From contig NZ_JADFCM010000001.1 in assembly GCF_015234585.1 (NCBI RefSeq), positions 1,568,599-1,632,598 of the forward strand: 64,000 bases of DNA, given 5' to 3'. The DNA is from Pseudalkalibacillus hwajinpoensis (GTDB lineage Bacteria; Bacillota; Bacilli; Bacillales; Guptibacillaceae). The notes under the pieces are model-generated. The model was not told the DNA's origin. It saw only the letters and a program-made list of their open reading frames with translations, and did no database searches. Shown here piece by piece: positions 1-8,209 of the stretch (position 1 is the first letter of the stretch; each line of letters opens with the position of its first letter). A program made the position numbers and the translations under genes.

Positions 1-1
1 A

Positions 2-364
2 AGAGAATATTTTCGCTCAATAGAAATGGCTCCCATCGGAGCCGCAATAATGAAAGATCATAAACCGTTAAGTTCATTAGAAGCTATTCGAAAAAAAATA
101 AAAAACGAGTCTGCTATAAATGATGTCATTATTTTATCCCGTAATGACCAAACGGTGGTGGCGTTGAAACCTTTTGCATATACAAGACAAGATATTGAGC
201 CATTGCTTACAGAGTACAAGGAATGGTTTCAAGCAGAAGGATTGGCGGTTGTCTTCTTATCAGAACCTGATCACTTTCGAAAAGCGAAGAAAATGAAGAC
301 GACTGATGAAGTAACAAGCGAAGAGTGGACTTCTTCATGGGGGAACTACTTTGAAATCGAATAA
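2..364 (+). CDS. C-terminal part of an unrecognised protein, cut by the left edge
   Basis: The frame is open from the left edge to the TAA at 362-364, so this is probably the 3' part of a longer gene. An ATG at 26 has no ribosome binding site. An ATG at 50 has a GGAG eight bases upstream and could be an internal or true start. The product is a small soluble alpha/beta-like stretch with an acidic C-terminus ending in an NYFEIE sequence. The pattern of a short hydrophobic strand, a predicted helix and a closing strand followed by a charged tail loosely recalls YhcN/YlaJ-type sporulation lipoprotein C-termini. That is only a guess, and I do not assign a function. Confidence 0.55.
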   Translation, partial: REYFRSIEMAPIGAAIMKDHKPLSSLEAIRKKIKNESAINDVIILSRNDQTVVALKPFAYTRQDIEPLLTEYKEWFQAEGLAVVFLSEPDHFRKAKKMKTTDEVTSEEWTSSWGNYFEIE

Positions 365-401
365 AATAAAAAGGCCAACCCTGGATACGATCAAGGTTGG
401 C
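361..401 (-). terminator. Terminator of sda
   Basis: Read on the reverse strand, 7-base arms (GCCAACC and GGTTGGC, at 374-380 and 395-401) are followed by a T-rich run at 361-372. It lies directly after the sda stop codon and also just past the stop of the leftward-edge gene. Confidence 0.7.
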
Positions 402-406
402 AATGT

Positions 407-550
407 TTAAATCCCGATAAGAGAAACTTGCTTATCAAGTCTGCGCCTTTTGATCTCACGTTGAATAAGACCAATAAAGTCGCTACTTAGCTTTAATTCT
501 TTTGCCTTATAAAAGGATTCAATCAATAAGTCATCTGATAACTTTTCCAT
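407..550 (-). CDS. sda: Sda, checkpoint inhibitor of sporulation histidine kinases
   Basis: This 47-residue protein begins MEKLSDDLLIESF and continues with a charged second helix containing IQREIKRR. That matches B. subtilis Sda (46 aa) over its two-helix hairpin. In B. subtilis, Sda binds the dimerisation domain of KinA and KinB and blocks autophosphorylation, which prevents sporulation while replication is starting or damaged. The ATG at 550 is preceded by AGGAGG at a suitable distance. The gene is divergent from yqeG, as in B. subtilis. A cluster of DnaA boxes lies 115-230 bases upstream, which fits the known DnaA activation of sda. Confidence 0.93.
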   Translation of the reverse strand: MEKLSDDLLIESFYKAKELKLSSDFIGLIQREIKRRRLDKQVSLIGI

Positions 551-664
551 GATTAAGCACCTCCTGAATAAGGTTCTATTCTCCGTCTAGTCCGCATATT
601 GTGTATGTGGATCTTTTATTTGCAGTAAGCTTACCACGTAAACATACGGAGAACAACCGTTCCG

Positions 665-778
665 TTATCCACAGTGAAGAGTGGATAATTTGTGGGTATC
701 ATGTTTATATCTTAGTCATTCACAATGATTTAATGGTTTGTTTATGTTAATAATGTTATCCACATATTTTGTGAATGA
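665..778. promoter_or_regulatory. DnaA-box cluster between sda and yqeG
   Basis: There are two perfect consensus boxes (TTATCCACA) at 665-673 and 756-764. Three sites match 8 of 9 bases against TTATNCACA: 680-688 (reverse), 716-724 (forward) and 770-778 (reverse). Two weaker sites are at 691-699 and 607-615. In B. subtilis the sda-yqeG intergenic region is a recognised DnaA-binding cluster that couples sda expression to replication initiation and titrates DnaA. The 354-base gap between sda and yqeG holds nothing else I can identify except the likely yqeG promoter. Confidence 0.88.
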
Positions 779-844
779 CATAATGTGTCGAAAAATTTTG
801 ATTTTATTATTTTGTTTTCATTTTGTTCATTCGTAAGTTAATAG

Positions 845-872
845 TTGTACGAGGTGAAAATATTGATACAAT
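845..872 (+). promoter_or_regulatory. Possible sigma-A promoter of the yqeG operon
   Basis: A -35-like TTGTAC (845-850) and a -10-like TACAAT (867-872) are separated by 16 bases, about 30 bases ahead of the yqeG start. The match is moderate and the spacing slightly short. Confidence 0.45.
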
Positions 873-904
873 AGGGATGTCACTAATAGTAGGAGTGTTG
901 CAAT

Positions 905-1420
905 TTGCTAAATAAGTTTTTACCAAATGAACATGTACAAGACATCTTTCAAATAAGTCCAGAATTATTGAAAGAGCGAGGCATTAAGGGCATTATTACT
1001 GATCTCGATAACACCCTTGTGGAATGGAATAGAGCTGACGCCACACCTAAGTTGCTAAAATGGTTTAAGCAAATGAGTGATGAGGGCATTCTCGTTACCA
1101 TTGTTTCGAATAATAATAAGACAAGAGTAGAAAAGTTTGCCTCACCAGTTGAGGTGCCATTTATATATGAAGCTCGAAAACCGATGACTAAAGCTTTTCG
1201 GAAAGCGTTGAAGGATATGAACCTTAGCGCAGATGATACTGTAGTTATTGGAGATCAAATTTTCACGGATGTCGTCGGAGGAAATCGCATGGGGCTTCAT
1301 ACAATTCTTGTCGTGCCAGTTGCAAGCACAGATGGGTTCTTTACGAAATTCAATCGAAAAATAGAAAGCATTTTCCTTACCTGGATGAAACGAAAAGGGA
1401 AGATAAATTGGGAGGAATAA
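905..1420 (+). CDS. yqeG: YqeG family HAD-type phosphatase
   Basis: This 171-residue protein of the HAD superfamily (subclass IIIA, YqeG/GEP4-like) carries the nucleophile motif DLDNTL with D33 and D35, and a C-terminal GDQIFTD acid motif. Archaeal and mitochondrial relatives include phosphatidylglycerophosphatases, but the bacterial substrate is not established. The TTG start is chosen because AGGAG at 891-895 is nine bases upstream and the N-terminus MLNKFLPNEH matches B. subtilis YqeG. It is the first gene of an eight-gene operon, and its end lies two bases before the yqeH start codon. Confidence 0.93.
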   Translation: MLNKFLPNEHVQDIFQISPELLKERGIKGIITDLDNTLVEWNRADATPKLLKWFKQMSDEGILVTIVSNNNKTRVEKFASPVEVPFIYEARKPMTKAFRKALKDMNLSADDTVVIGDQIFTDVVGGNRMGLHTILVVPVASTDGFFTKFNRKIESIFLTWMKRKGKINWEE

Positions 1421-1422
1421 GT

Positions 1423-2532
1423 TTGGACAACGAACAAATTATTTGCGCCGGATGCGGTGTACACATTCAAACAGAAGACAAAAACGCACTTGGCTATGCA
1501 CCACCGTCTGCACTTAATCGAGACGTCATTATATGTCAGCGTTGTTTTCGTTTAAAGCACTATAATGAAATTCAAGACGTTTCTTTAACAGATGATGACT
1601 TTTTGAAAATACTAAATGAAATTAGCCAAACGGATGCTCTTATCGTCAAGATTGTCGATATCTTCGATTTTAATGGAAGTTGGCTTCCTGGTATTCAGAG
1701 ATTCGCAGGAGGAAACCCTGTTTTATTAGTTGGAAACAAAGTAGATTTGTTGCCCAAGTCAGTAAACAAATCAAAGTTAGTAAAGTGGATGCAAACAAGC
1801 GCCAAAGAGAATGGACTAAAGCCTGCTGATGTCATGTTAATGAGTGCAGAAAAAGGCGATAGCGTTATGGATGTAGCAGGTGAAATTGATCGCTTGAGAG
1901 ATGGAAAAGATGTTTATATAATTGGCTGTACAAATGTTGGTAAATCAACTTTTGTAAATCAACTTATACAAGAGTTTGGCGGAGATGCAGAGCAAATGAT
2001 TACAACAAGTCAGTTTCCAGGTACAACACTTGACTTGATTGATATTCCGCTTGATGATGGAAAGACATTATATGACACCCCAGGTATTATTAATCATCAT
2101 CAAATGGCACACTTTGTCAACGCTGAGGAATTAAAAGTAATTAGTCCAAAGAAAGAAATTAAGCCTAAAGTATTTCAGTTAAATGAAGGACAAACGCTGT
2201 TTTTCGGTGGACTTGCACGCCTTGATTTTGTCGAGGGCGGAAGGCAGTCTTTTATTTGTCATGTGTCAAATGATCTCTATATCCATCGTACAAAAATTGA
2301 GAAGGCTGATGATCTTTATGATGAGCATCTAGGAGAACTTCTTTATCCTCCGGGAGATCAGTCAAAGAAAGAGCTGCCTGCTCTAGTTGGTCATGAACTC
2401 CGCATCAAAGAGGAAAAGATGGATATCGTTTTTTCAGGTCTAGGATGGGTAACCGTATCCGGTAAAGGAACAACTGTGAAAGCATATGCACCTGAAGGAG
2501 TAGGCGTGTCTATTAGAAAATCACTCATCTAG
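1423..2532 (+). CDS. yqeH: YqeH, circularly permuted ribosome-assembly GTPase
   Basis: This 369-residue GTPase is needed for 30S subunit assembly in Bacillus. An N-terminal zinc finger has C8 and C11, then C38 and C41. The GTPase motifs are in permuted order: NKVD (G4) near 105, SAEKG (G5) near 141, P-loop GCTNVGKST near 168-176, and DTPG (G3) near 218. A TTG start at 1423 is preferred over the upstream TTG at 1408, because GGAGG at 1411-1415 is seven bases before it and the N-terminus then aligns with B. subtilis YqeH. It sits between yqeG and aroE in the operon. Confidence 0.95.
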   Translation: MDNEQIICAGCGVHIQTEDKNALGYAPPSALNRDVIICQRCFRLKHYNEIQDVSLTDDDFLKILNEISQTDALIVKIVDIFDFNGSWLPGIQRFAGGNPVLLVGNKVDLLPKSVNKSKLVKWMQTSAKENGLKPADVMLMSAEKGDSVMDVAGEIDRLRDGKDVYIIGCTNVGKSTFVNQLIQEFGGDAEQMITTSQFPGTTLDLIDIPLDDGKTLYDTPGIINHHQMAHFVNAEELKVISPKKEIKPKVFQLNEGQTLFFGGLARLDFVEGGRQSFICHVSNDLYIHRTKIEKADDLYDEHLGELLYPPGDQSKKELPALVGHELRIKEEKMDIVFSGLGWVTVSGKGTTVKAYAPEGVGVSIRKSLI

Positions 2533-2542
2533 GAGGCAGATA

Positions 2543-3388
2543 ATGGGGAAGTTATATGGACTGATTGGTCATCCTATAGGACATTCGATGTCACCGATCA
2601 TGCATAACGGTGAATTTAAAGAGCTTGGTTTATCGCATCATTACCATGCATTTGATCTATCGCCAGAACAGCTGGAAGATGGTGTGGATGCAATGAAAAT
2701 GCTTGATATTCAAGGTTTCAATGTGACCATTCCACACAAAGTCGCCATTATTCCATTACTAGATGAGGTAGAGCAAGAAGCTATTGATATTGGTGCAGTT
2801 AATACGGTTTATAAGCGTGATGGTAAATATATCGGTACGAACACTGATGGATCAGGTTATTTATTTTCGTTGCTCACTTTGATTGGAGAAAAAAACTTGA
2901 GCGGCAAGAAAATTCTTGTTATTGGTGCTGGTGGCGCTGCTCGAGCAGTTGCTGTTTCTGTTTCCCAATCCGAGGTGGCATCTTTAACGATTGCCAATCG
3001 AACACTTGAGAAAGCAGAAGAGCTATCAAAATTATGTCAACATTACAGCGTGGCAAATGCTATAACGCTATCTGAAGCAGAGACTTCATTGGGACAGTTC
3101 GATATCGTTATTAATACAACGTCTATTGGTATGAGCCCTCACCTTGATCGAATGCCAATATCACTTGAACATATAAGATCAGGTACGGTTGTTAGTGATT
3201 TGATTTATAATCCACTAGAAACAAAATGGATGAAGCTTGCAAAATCAAAAGGCGCAGTCACTGATAATGGCATCTCGATGTTCGTTGAACAGGGGGCGCT
3301 TGCATTTGAAAAGTGGACAGGAGTCTCGCCTGATCGGAAACGAATGCGAAATACGGTTTTAAAAGAGCTAGGAGGATATTCATGTTAA
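2543..3388 (+). CDS. aroE: Shikimate dehydrogenase (NADP+)
   Basis: This 281-residue enzyme reduces 3-dehydroshikimate to shikimate in aromatic amino acid synthesis. The N-terminal substrate-binding segment contains GHPIGHSMSP with the paired serines. NVTIPHK follows, carrying the catalytic lysine, and then a Rossmann loop GAGGAARAV near residue 128. Its length is normal for the family. The last seven bases overlap the start of yqeI, which suggests translational coupling. AGGAGG precedes the ATG. Confidence 0.96.
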   Translation: MGKLYGLIGHPIGHSMSPIMHNGEFKELGLSHHYHAFDLSPEQLEDGVDAMKMLDIQGFNVTIPHKVAIIPLLDEVEQEAIDIGAVNTVYKRDGKYIGTNTDGSGYLFSLLTLIGEKNLSGKKILVIGAGGAARAVAVSVSQSEVASLTIANRTLEKAEELSKLCQHYSVANAITLSEAETSLGQFDIVINTTSIGMSPHLDRMPISLEHIRSGTVVSDLIYNPLETKWMKLAKSKGAVTDNGISMFVEQGALAFEKWTGVSPDRKRMRNTVLKELGGYSC

Positions 3389-3672
3389 CAGGAAAACAAA
3401 AGCGTTTCTTACGCGCAAAAGCTAATCGTCTAAACCCTATTTTCCAAGTAGGAAAAGGTGGCGTGAATGAGAATATGACAAAACAAATTGAAGAAGCATT
3501 AGAGGTTAGAGAGCTTATTAAAGTAAGCATTCTTCAAAATTGTGACGAAGATCGCAATACAGTTGGGGTACAACTATCAACTGAAACAGGGGCGGAACTC
3601 GTACAAATTATTGGGAATATGGTTGTTTTGTATAAAGAATCAGAAGAGAATAAAGAAATTATTCTTCCATAA
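3382..3672 (+). CDS. yqeI: YhbY/CRM-domain RNA-binding protein YqeI
   Basis: This 96-residue CRM-domain protein contains LTGKQKRFLRAKA at the N-terminus and the VGKGG loop typical of YhbY. Homologues associate with pre-50S ribosomal particles. It overlaps aroE by seven bases, and its TAA overlaps the nadD ATG by one base, so the three genes are probably translationally coupled. Confidence 0.93.
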   Translation: MLTGKQKRFLRAKANRLNPIFQVGKGGVNENMTKQIEEALEVRELIKVSILQNCDEDRNTVGVQLSTETGAELVQIIGNMVVLYKESEENKEIILP

Positions 3673-4262
3673 TGACTGTTGAGAAAAAATTAAGAGTCGG
3701 CCTACTTGGTGGAACATTTGACCCCCCTCATCTCGGTCATCTTACCATTGCGCAAGGGGTGCTCGAAACTTGCCGAATGGATGAAATTTGGTTTATGCCA
3801 AGTCATCGACCTCCACATAAAAATGGTAGTCATATTACTGATAATCATCACCGTGTGAAGATGGTACAGTTGGCAATAGAGGGGAACCCTTACTTTAAGC
3901 TTTCTTTAATCGAATTTGAACGTAATGACCGATCCTATACAATTGATACAATTGAAATATTGAAAGAAAATTATCCTAATATCGATTTTTATTTTATCAT
4001 TGGTGGAGATATGATTGAGGATCTCCCCAATTGGCATCGAATTGATGAGTTGTCTTCGATGATTTCATTTGTAGGAGTAAATCGACCTGGGTATGATCCA
4101 GATAAAGAACGTTACAATGTTTCTGTTATAGATGTTCCTCAAATCGATGTTTCTTCAAGTGAATTAAGAGACGATTTACGCCATAGAAAGAGTGGACGGT
4201 ACTTGCTTCCAGAAGCTGTCCGAACTTTTATTGAAGAGAAGGGATTATATGAATCGAACTGA
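3672..4262 (+). CDS. nadD: Nicotinate-nucleotide adenylyltransferase
   Basis: This 196-residue enzyme adenylates nicotinate mononucleotide to deamido-NAD. The nucleotidyltransferase signature GGTFDPPHLGH spans about residues 13-23, with the HxGH histidines at H20 and H23. The C-terminal ISSS-like motif appears as VSSSELR. The ATG shares one base with the yqeI stop codon, and the 3' end overlaps yqeK by 14 bases. Confidence 0.96.
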   Translation: MTVEKKLRVGLLGGTFDPPHLGHLTIAQGVLETCRMDEIWFMPSHRPPHKNGSHITDNHHRVKMVQLAIEGNPYFKLSLIEFERNDRSYTIDTIEILKENYPNIDFYFIIGGDMIEDLPNWHRIDELSSMISFVGVNRPGYDPDKERYNVSVIDVPQIDVSSSELRDDLRHRKSGRYLLPEAVRTFIEEKGLYESN

Positions 4263-4815
4263 AGCGTTAAAGTTAGTTGAGCCTCATTTAACTGAGCATC
4301 GCTACGTTCATACTGTTGGAGTAACGGATACTGCAATTGAGCTTGCAGAAAAATATGGCGCAGATCGTCAAAAGACAGAAATTGCGGCTATTTTTCATGA
4401 TTATGCTAAGTTTCGTCCAAAGGATGAAATGCGCCAGGTTATTATTGATCAAGGATTTCCTGAAGATTTGCTGGAGTATTCGCCTGAACTCTGGCACGCT
4501 CCAGTTGGAGCTTATTTAGTACGTTGTGAGATAGGGATTGAGGATGAAGAAATTCTAAATGCCATCAAATATCATACTTCAGGTCGTCCTGAAATGACAT
4601 TAATGGAAAAATGTGTGTTTATAGCTGATTACATTGAACCAGGACGCTCATTTCCTGGTGTAGATGAGGTCAGAGAAATGGTTCAACAAGATCTCGATCA
4701 AGCTATTGCGTTGTCTCTCAGGAATACTGTGCAGTTTCTAATGAAGAAGAATCAACCCGTTTATCCGGCGACGTTCTTAACATATAACAGCATTGTAAAA
4801 TCATTGAACGCCTGA
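4249..4815 (+). CDS. yqeK: YqeK, HD-domain symmetrical Ap4A hydrolase
   Basis: This 188-residue HD-superfamily phosphohydrolase has H21 and the HD pair at H50-D51, with later histidines and an ADYIEPGR motif. Bacterial YqeK proteins hydrolyse diadenosine tetraphosphate to two ADP. The ATG at 4249 lies inside the end of nadD and is preceded by a GAAGGG sequence. It gives a length close to the B. subtilis protein (186 aa). A longer frame from 4192 would overlap nadD far more. Confidence 0.92.
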   Translation: MNRTEALKLVEPHLTEHRYVHTVGVTDTAIELAEKYGADRQKTEIAAIFHDYAKFRPKDEMRQVIIDQGFPEDLLEYSPELWHAPVGAYLVRCEIGIEDEEILNAIKYHTSGRPEMTLMEKCVFIADYIEPGRSFPGVDEVREMVQQDLDQAIALSLRNTVQFLMKKNQPVYPATFLTYNSIVKSLNA

Positions 4816-4835
4816 GAAGAATTGGAGGAAACAAT

Positions 4836-5189
4836 ATGAATGAAAACCAAATGATTAACCTTGCTGCAAAAGCAGCCGATGATAAAAGAGCTGAAGATAT
4901 TGTAGCCCTTAATATGAATGGAGTTTCTTTAATTGCAGATTACTTCTTGATTTGTCACGGGAATTCAGAGAAGCAAGTTCAAGCTATTGCAAAAGAGGTT
5001 AAAGACCAGGCATTAGAGCAAGGTATGGATGTGAAGAGGCTTGAGGGATATGACCAAGCGAGATGGGTTCTTGTTGATTTAGGGAACGTCATTGTCCATA
5101 TTTTTCATAAAGATGAGCGCAACTATTATAATCTTGAGAAATTATGGGGCGATGCACCGCATTTAAGCCTTGAAGAAATTCTAGCATAA
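4836..5189 (+). CDS. rsfS: Ribosomal silencing factor RsfS
   Basis: This 117-residue RsfS/Iojap protein contains DYFLICHGNSEKQVQAIA and the C-terminal FHKDERNYYNLEKLW segment that defines the family. It binds ribosomal protein L14 and blocks subunit joining under nutrient limitation. AGGAGG precedes the ATG. It is followed after a single base by yqeM. Confidence 0.95.
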   Translation: MNENQMINLAAKAADDKRAEDIVALNMNGVSLIADYFLICHGNSEKQVQAIAKEVKDQALEQGMDVKRLEGYDQARWVLVDLGNVIVHIFHKDERNYYNLEKLWGDAPHLSLEEILA

Positions 5190-5190
5190 T

Positions 5191-5919
5191 ATGCAATCGT
5201 ATGAACGCTTTTCTTATGTTTACGATCGTTTGATGGAAGAAGCTCCTTATGAGAAATGGTCTGCTCTTGTTAAAGGGGAATTGTCTCATGGTCGTATTTT
5301 GGATTTAGGATCTGGTACTGGAGAATGTTCAATTAGACTTGCGTCAGCGGGATATGATGTTACTGCAGTGGATCTTTCAGAACATATGCTTTCCGTGGCG
5401 CAAGATAAAGCACTAAAATACAATCTTCCTTTAAACCTGCTCCAACAAGATATGAGAGAACTTGATACTGGTGAAACGTACGACATAGTAACGATTTTTT
5501 GTGATTCTTTGAACTATGTCACAGATAAAAATGGTGTTCAAGATTCTTTTCGAAGCATTTATAAGCATTTAAAATCAGGTGGGGTTTTGTTATTTGATGT
5601 TCACTCTCTTCACAAAATGGAAAACCATTTTGTTGGTCATACTTTTGCGAGTAGTGAAGATGATATTTCCTATATATGGAATAGTTATGCCGGGGAAGAA
5701 GAGGGCTCTGTTGAGCATGAATTAAGCTTTTTTGTAGAAAATGAAGAAGGTCTCTATGAACGATTTGATGAGCTTCATTTTCAAAGAACGTTCCAAATGG
5801 ATGATTATATAGCCTGGTTAACAGAGGTAGGCTTTTCGAATATTACAGTAACAGCTGACTTTACTGAGCTAGTTCCAACTCCTACATCTGAGCGCCTGTT
5901 TTTTAGAGCTGTGAAATGA
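5191..5919 (+). CDS. yqeM: YqeM, class I SAM-dependent methyltransferase
   Basis: This 242-residue protein has the SAM-binding motif DLGSGTG near residues 38-44 and an acidic motif II (VTAVDLS). It has no recognisable substrate-defining domain, so its substrate is unknown. It is the last gene of the yqeG operon and starts one base after the rsfS stop, so translational coupling is likely. A strong terminator follows at once. Confidence 0.88.
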   Translation: MQSYERFSYVYDRLMEEAPYEKWSALVKGELSHGRILDLGSGTGECSIRLASAGYDVTAVDLSEHMLSVAQDKALKYNLPLNLLQQDMRELDTGETYDIVTIFCDSLNYVTDKNGVQDSFRSIYKHLKSGGVLLFDVHSLHKMENHFVGHTFASSEDDISYIWNSYAGEEEGSVEHELSFFVENEEGLYERFDELHFQRTFQMDDYIAWLTEVGFSNITVTADFTELVPTPTSERLFFRAVK

Positions 5920-5954
5920 AAAAAGAGTGATTTCAATTGAAATCACTCTTTTTT
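5919..5954. terminator. Bidirectional terminator between yqeM and comER
   Basis: A perfect 36-base palindrome with 18-base arms is flanked by A and T runs, so it can end transcription of both convergent units. Confidence 0.92.
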
Positions 5955-6007
5955 TTATTTGGTTAAAGGAAACGGCTAAGTTTTGACGAATGAACTTTAA
6001 GTAGTTA

Positions 6008-6844
6008 TTATTTCTGTCTCGATTCTTCCTTGAATTGAATTTTAATTCCTTCGCGATCTTCATCAAATTTTTTATGAGTGCTCTGTATTAAATGACGAAA
6101 CATCTCACCAGTTTCCGCTTCGAGAACTTTCAACCCTTCTCCAGTTACGCCTCCTTTTACAGTTACTTTTCTCTGCAATGTTTCAAGTGAAAAATAATCT
6201 TTTTCAAGAAGCTTCCCCATCCCGATCAGCATTTCAGTAGCCAAAATGGCAGCCTGTTCATTTGATATGTCTGTTTCAGCTACTGCTCCTTCGATGAACT
6301 GTTGGATCAAGTAACTTAGAAAAGCAGGACCACAACTGACAATATCAGATGAAACTCTAGTGATTTCCTCTTCTGTTTCGATCGGCGTTGAAATTTGTGA
6401 CATGAGGTAAAGCAATTTCACTTTATTTGCTTCAGAACACTGACTGCTGAATGTTACGAGTGAAGCGCCGCTTAGTGCCCTGTTTGTAATGCTTGGGATG
6501 GCTCTTGCAACATCACATGGAACAAACGATTGAAGTTCACTCACCTTAATTGGACTTGTGATGGAAACAACAAGATGCTGGGGTTTAAGTCCAGGTCGAA
6601 TTTTCTTTAAGAGTGGGAAATACTCATGTGGCTTTACACAAACAAAGATCATATCAGATTTTTTCACTACTTCTTCTGCGCTTCTCACAAGGTTTAACGA
6701 AGGGTACTGCCTTTTTAATGTTGCCGCTTTTTCGATTGATCGATTTACTATTGTGAGATGGGAAGGTATTACGGCGCACGAATCAATAAAGGAAGAAATA
6801 AGAATTGTCCCCATATTGCCGGTACCAATTACACCGATTTTCAA
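6008..6844 (-). CDS. comER: ComER, pyrroline-5-carboxylate reductase-like protein
   Basis: This 278-residue member of the ProC superfamily has the Rossmann motif GTGNMG near residue 7 and a conserved C-terminal dimerisation domain with VTVKGGVTGEGL. In B. subtilis comER is divergent from comEABC. It is not needed for DNA uptake and is linked to sporulation and biofilm control. The TTG at 6844 is chosen because AAGGAGG lies nine bases upstream and the N-terminus then starts directly with the Rossmann strand. A longer frame to 6925 adds unrelated residues. Confidence 0.9.
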   Translation of the reverse strand: MKIGVIGTGNMGTILISSFIDSCAVIPSHLTIVNRSIEKAATLKRQYPSLNLVRSAEEVVKKSDMIFVCVKPHEYFPLLKKIRPGLKPQHLVVSITSPIKVSELQSFVPCDVARAIPSITNRALSGASLVTFSSQCSEANKVKLLYLMSQISTPIETEEEITRVSSDIVSCGPAFLSYLIQQFIEGAVAETDISNEQAAILATEMLIGMGKLLEKDYFSLETLQRKVTVKGGVTGEGLKVLEAETGEMFRHLIQSTHKKFDEDREGIKIQFKEESRQK

Positions 6845-6945
6845 TTTACTCCCCCTCCTTCCATACTCATTTCTCCTACAACATATGTATGAAAGTCTCA
6901 ATATATGTTTAAGACCATGAAACATTAGAAAGGTATGAGAGAAGA

Positions 6946-7578
6946 ATGAAGTATTTTCGAAATTTAACTGTTCGTGAAAAAGTAATTCTTTCTATTCTGG
7001 CCGTTTCGGTTGGTATTAGTTTCCTCCTTTATTTTAATGTATTTGCAGAAAATCAAGACAATCTCACATTTGATCATGCTCTTTTAGAAAATGAAGGTGG
7101 TGAACTCCAAGATACAAAAGAAACGGTTGTAGAGAAGCCAGATGATGTAGTTAGTGTCGTACTGGTAGACGTGAAAGGAGCTGTAGTAGCGCCAGGCGTG
7201 TATGAAATAAATAGCAATGGGCGCGTAAAGGATGTCATTAAAAAAGCTGGAGGATTTCTTGAAGATGCCGATCAGGTTCAGCTGAACTTAGCAAGCAAAG
7301 TAGTGGATGAAATGGTCATTTATGTACCAATAGTTGGGGAAGTGACATCTAGTTCAGTTAGTGAGAAGCCAAGTGTTGAATCACAGCTCGTTTCAATTAA
7401 TTCAGCTGATTTAAATGAGCTTCAAGAACTGCCGGGGATAGGTCCTGCAAAGGCTGAAGCAATTGTTCAATTTCGAGAAGACAATGGTGGTTTTACTGCA
7501 ATAGAAGAATTGATGAACATCAGTGGAATCGGGGAGAAAACGTTTGAGAAATTAAAGGATTTGATTACGGTTCAATGA
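6946..7578 (+). CDS. comEA: ComEA, membrane-anchored DNA receptor for transformation
   Basis: This 210-residue protein has one membrane segment at about residues 12-33, a linker, an SLBB domain at about 70-125, and a C-terminal tandem helix-hairpin-helix region containing LPGIGPAKA and ISGIGEKT (about 148-210). The HhH part binds double-stranded DNA on the outer face of the membrane and hands it to ComEC. It is the first gene of comEABC. I see no ComK-type A4-N5-T4 box in the 100 bases upstream. Confidence 0.94.
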   Translation: MKYFRNLTVREKVILSILAVSVGISFLLYFNVFAENQDNLTFDHALLENEGGELQDTKETVVEKPDDVVSVVLVDVKGAVVAPGVYEINSNGRVKDVIKKAGGFLEDADQVQLNLASKVVDEMVIYVPIVGEVTSSSVSEKPSVESQLVSINSADLNELQELPGIGPAKAEAIVQFREDNGGFTAIEELMNISGIGEKTFEKLKDLITVQ

Positions 7579-7645
7579 GATAGATTGACGAGACAGTTTA
7601 TTTAGATCAAACTAATAGAAGATAAAACACATTGGGGGGAGAACA

Positions 7646-8209
7646 TTGGAACGCATTTCGTGGGATCAATATTTTATGGCGCAAAGCCATTTACTTGCAC
7701 TTAGGAGCACATGCACTCGTTTAACTGTAGGGGCAACAATTGTGAGGGATAAGCGTATGATTGCTGGTGGATATAATGGATCTGTGTCAGGTGGTGTACA
7801 TTGTATTGATGAAGGATGTTACGTCATTGATAATCATTGTGTTCGTACCATTCATGCTGAAATGAATGCAATTATTCAATGTGCTAAATTTGGTGTGCAA
7901 ACAACTGATGCTGAGATTTATGTTACTCATTTTCCCTGTCTCAACTGCTGTAAAGCAATTATACAGGCTGGAATTAAAACGGTCATCTACGCTGAGAATT
8001 ATAAAAATCATCCTTATGCGATTGAATTATTTGAGGATGCAGGAGTAAGTGTTAGACAAGTTGAGCTGGAAGAAATGATTTTGGATACAAATAGTCAAGA
8101 GAAACTTGATTTAACGGCTGATTTGTTAAGAAAAGTATCTGATGCTGGACTCGATCCAACAGAAGTAAAACCCTTATATGAGAAAGCTTCAAAATTATAC
8201 GGTATGTAA
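7646..8209 (+). CDS. comEB: ComEB, dCMP deaminase family protein
   Basis: This 187-residue zinc deaminase has the motif HAEMNA (H70, E72) and PCLNC (C98, C101). It resembles dCMP deaminase, which makes dUMP for thymidylate synthesis. In the competence operon its enzymatic role is dispensable for uptake in B. subtilis. The TTG start at 7646 follows a GGGGGGAG sequence about six bases upstream. Its TAA overlaps the comEC ATG by one base. The C-terminal 40 residues extend past the core fold. Confidence 0.93.
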   Translation: MERISWDQYFMAQSHLLALRSTCTRLTVGATIVRDKRMIAGGYNGSVSGGVHCIDEGCYVIDNHCVRTIHAEMNAIIQCAKFGVQTTDAEIYVTHFPCLNCCKAIIQAGIKTVIYAENYKNHPYAIELFEDAGVSVRQVELEEMILDTNSQEKLDLTADLLRKVSDAGLDPTEVKPLYEKASKLYGM

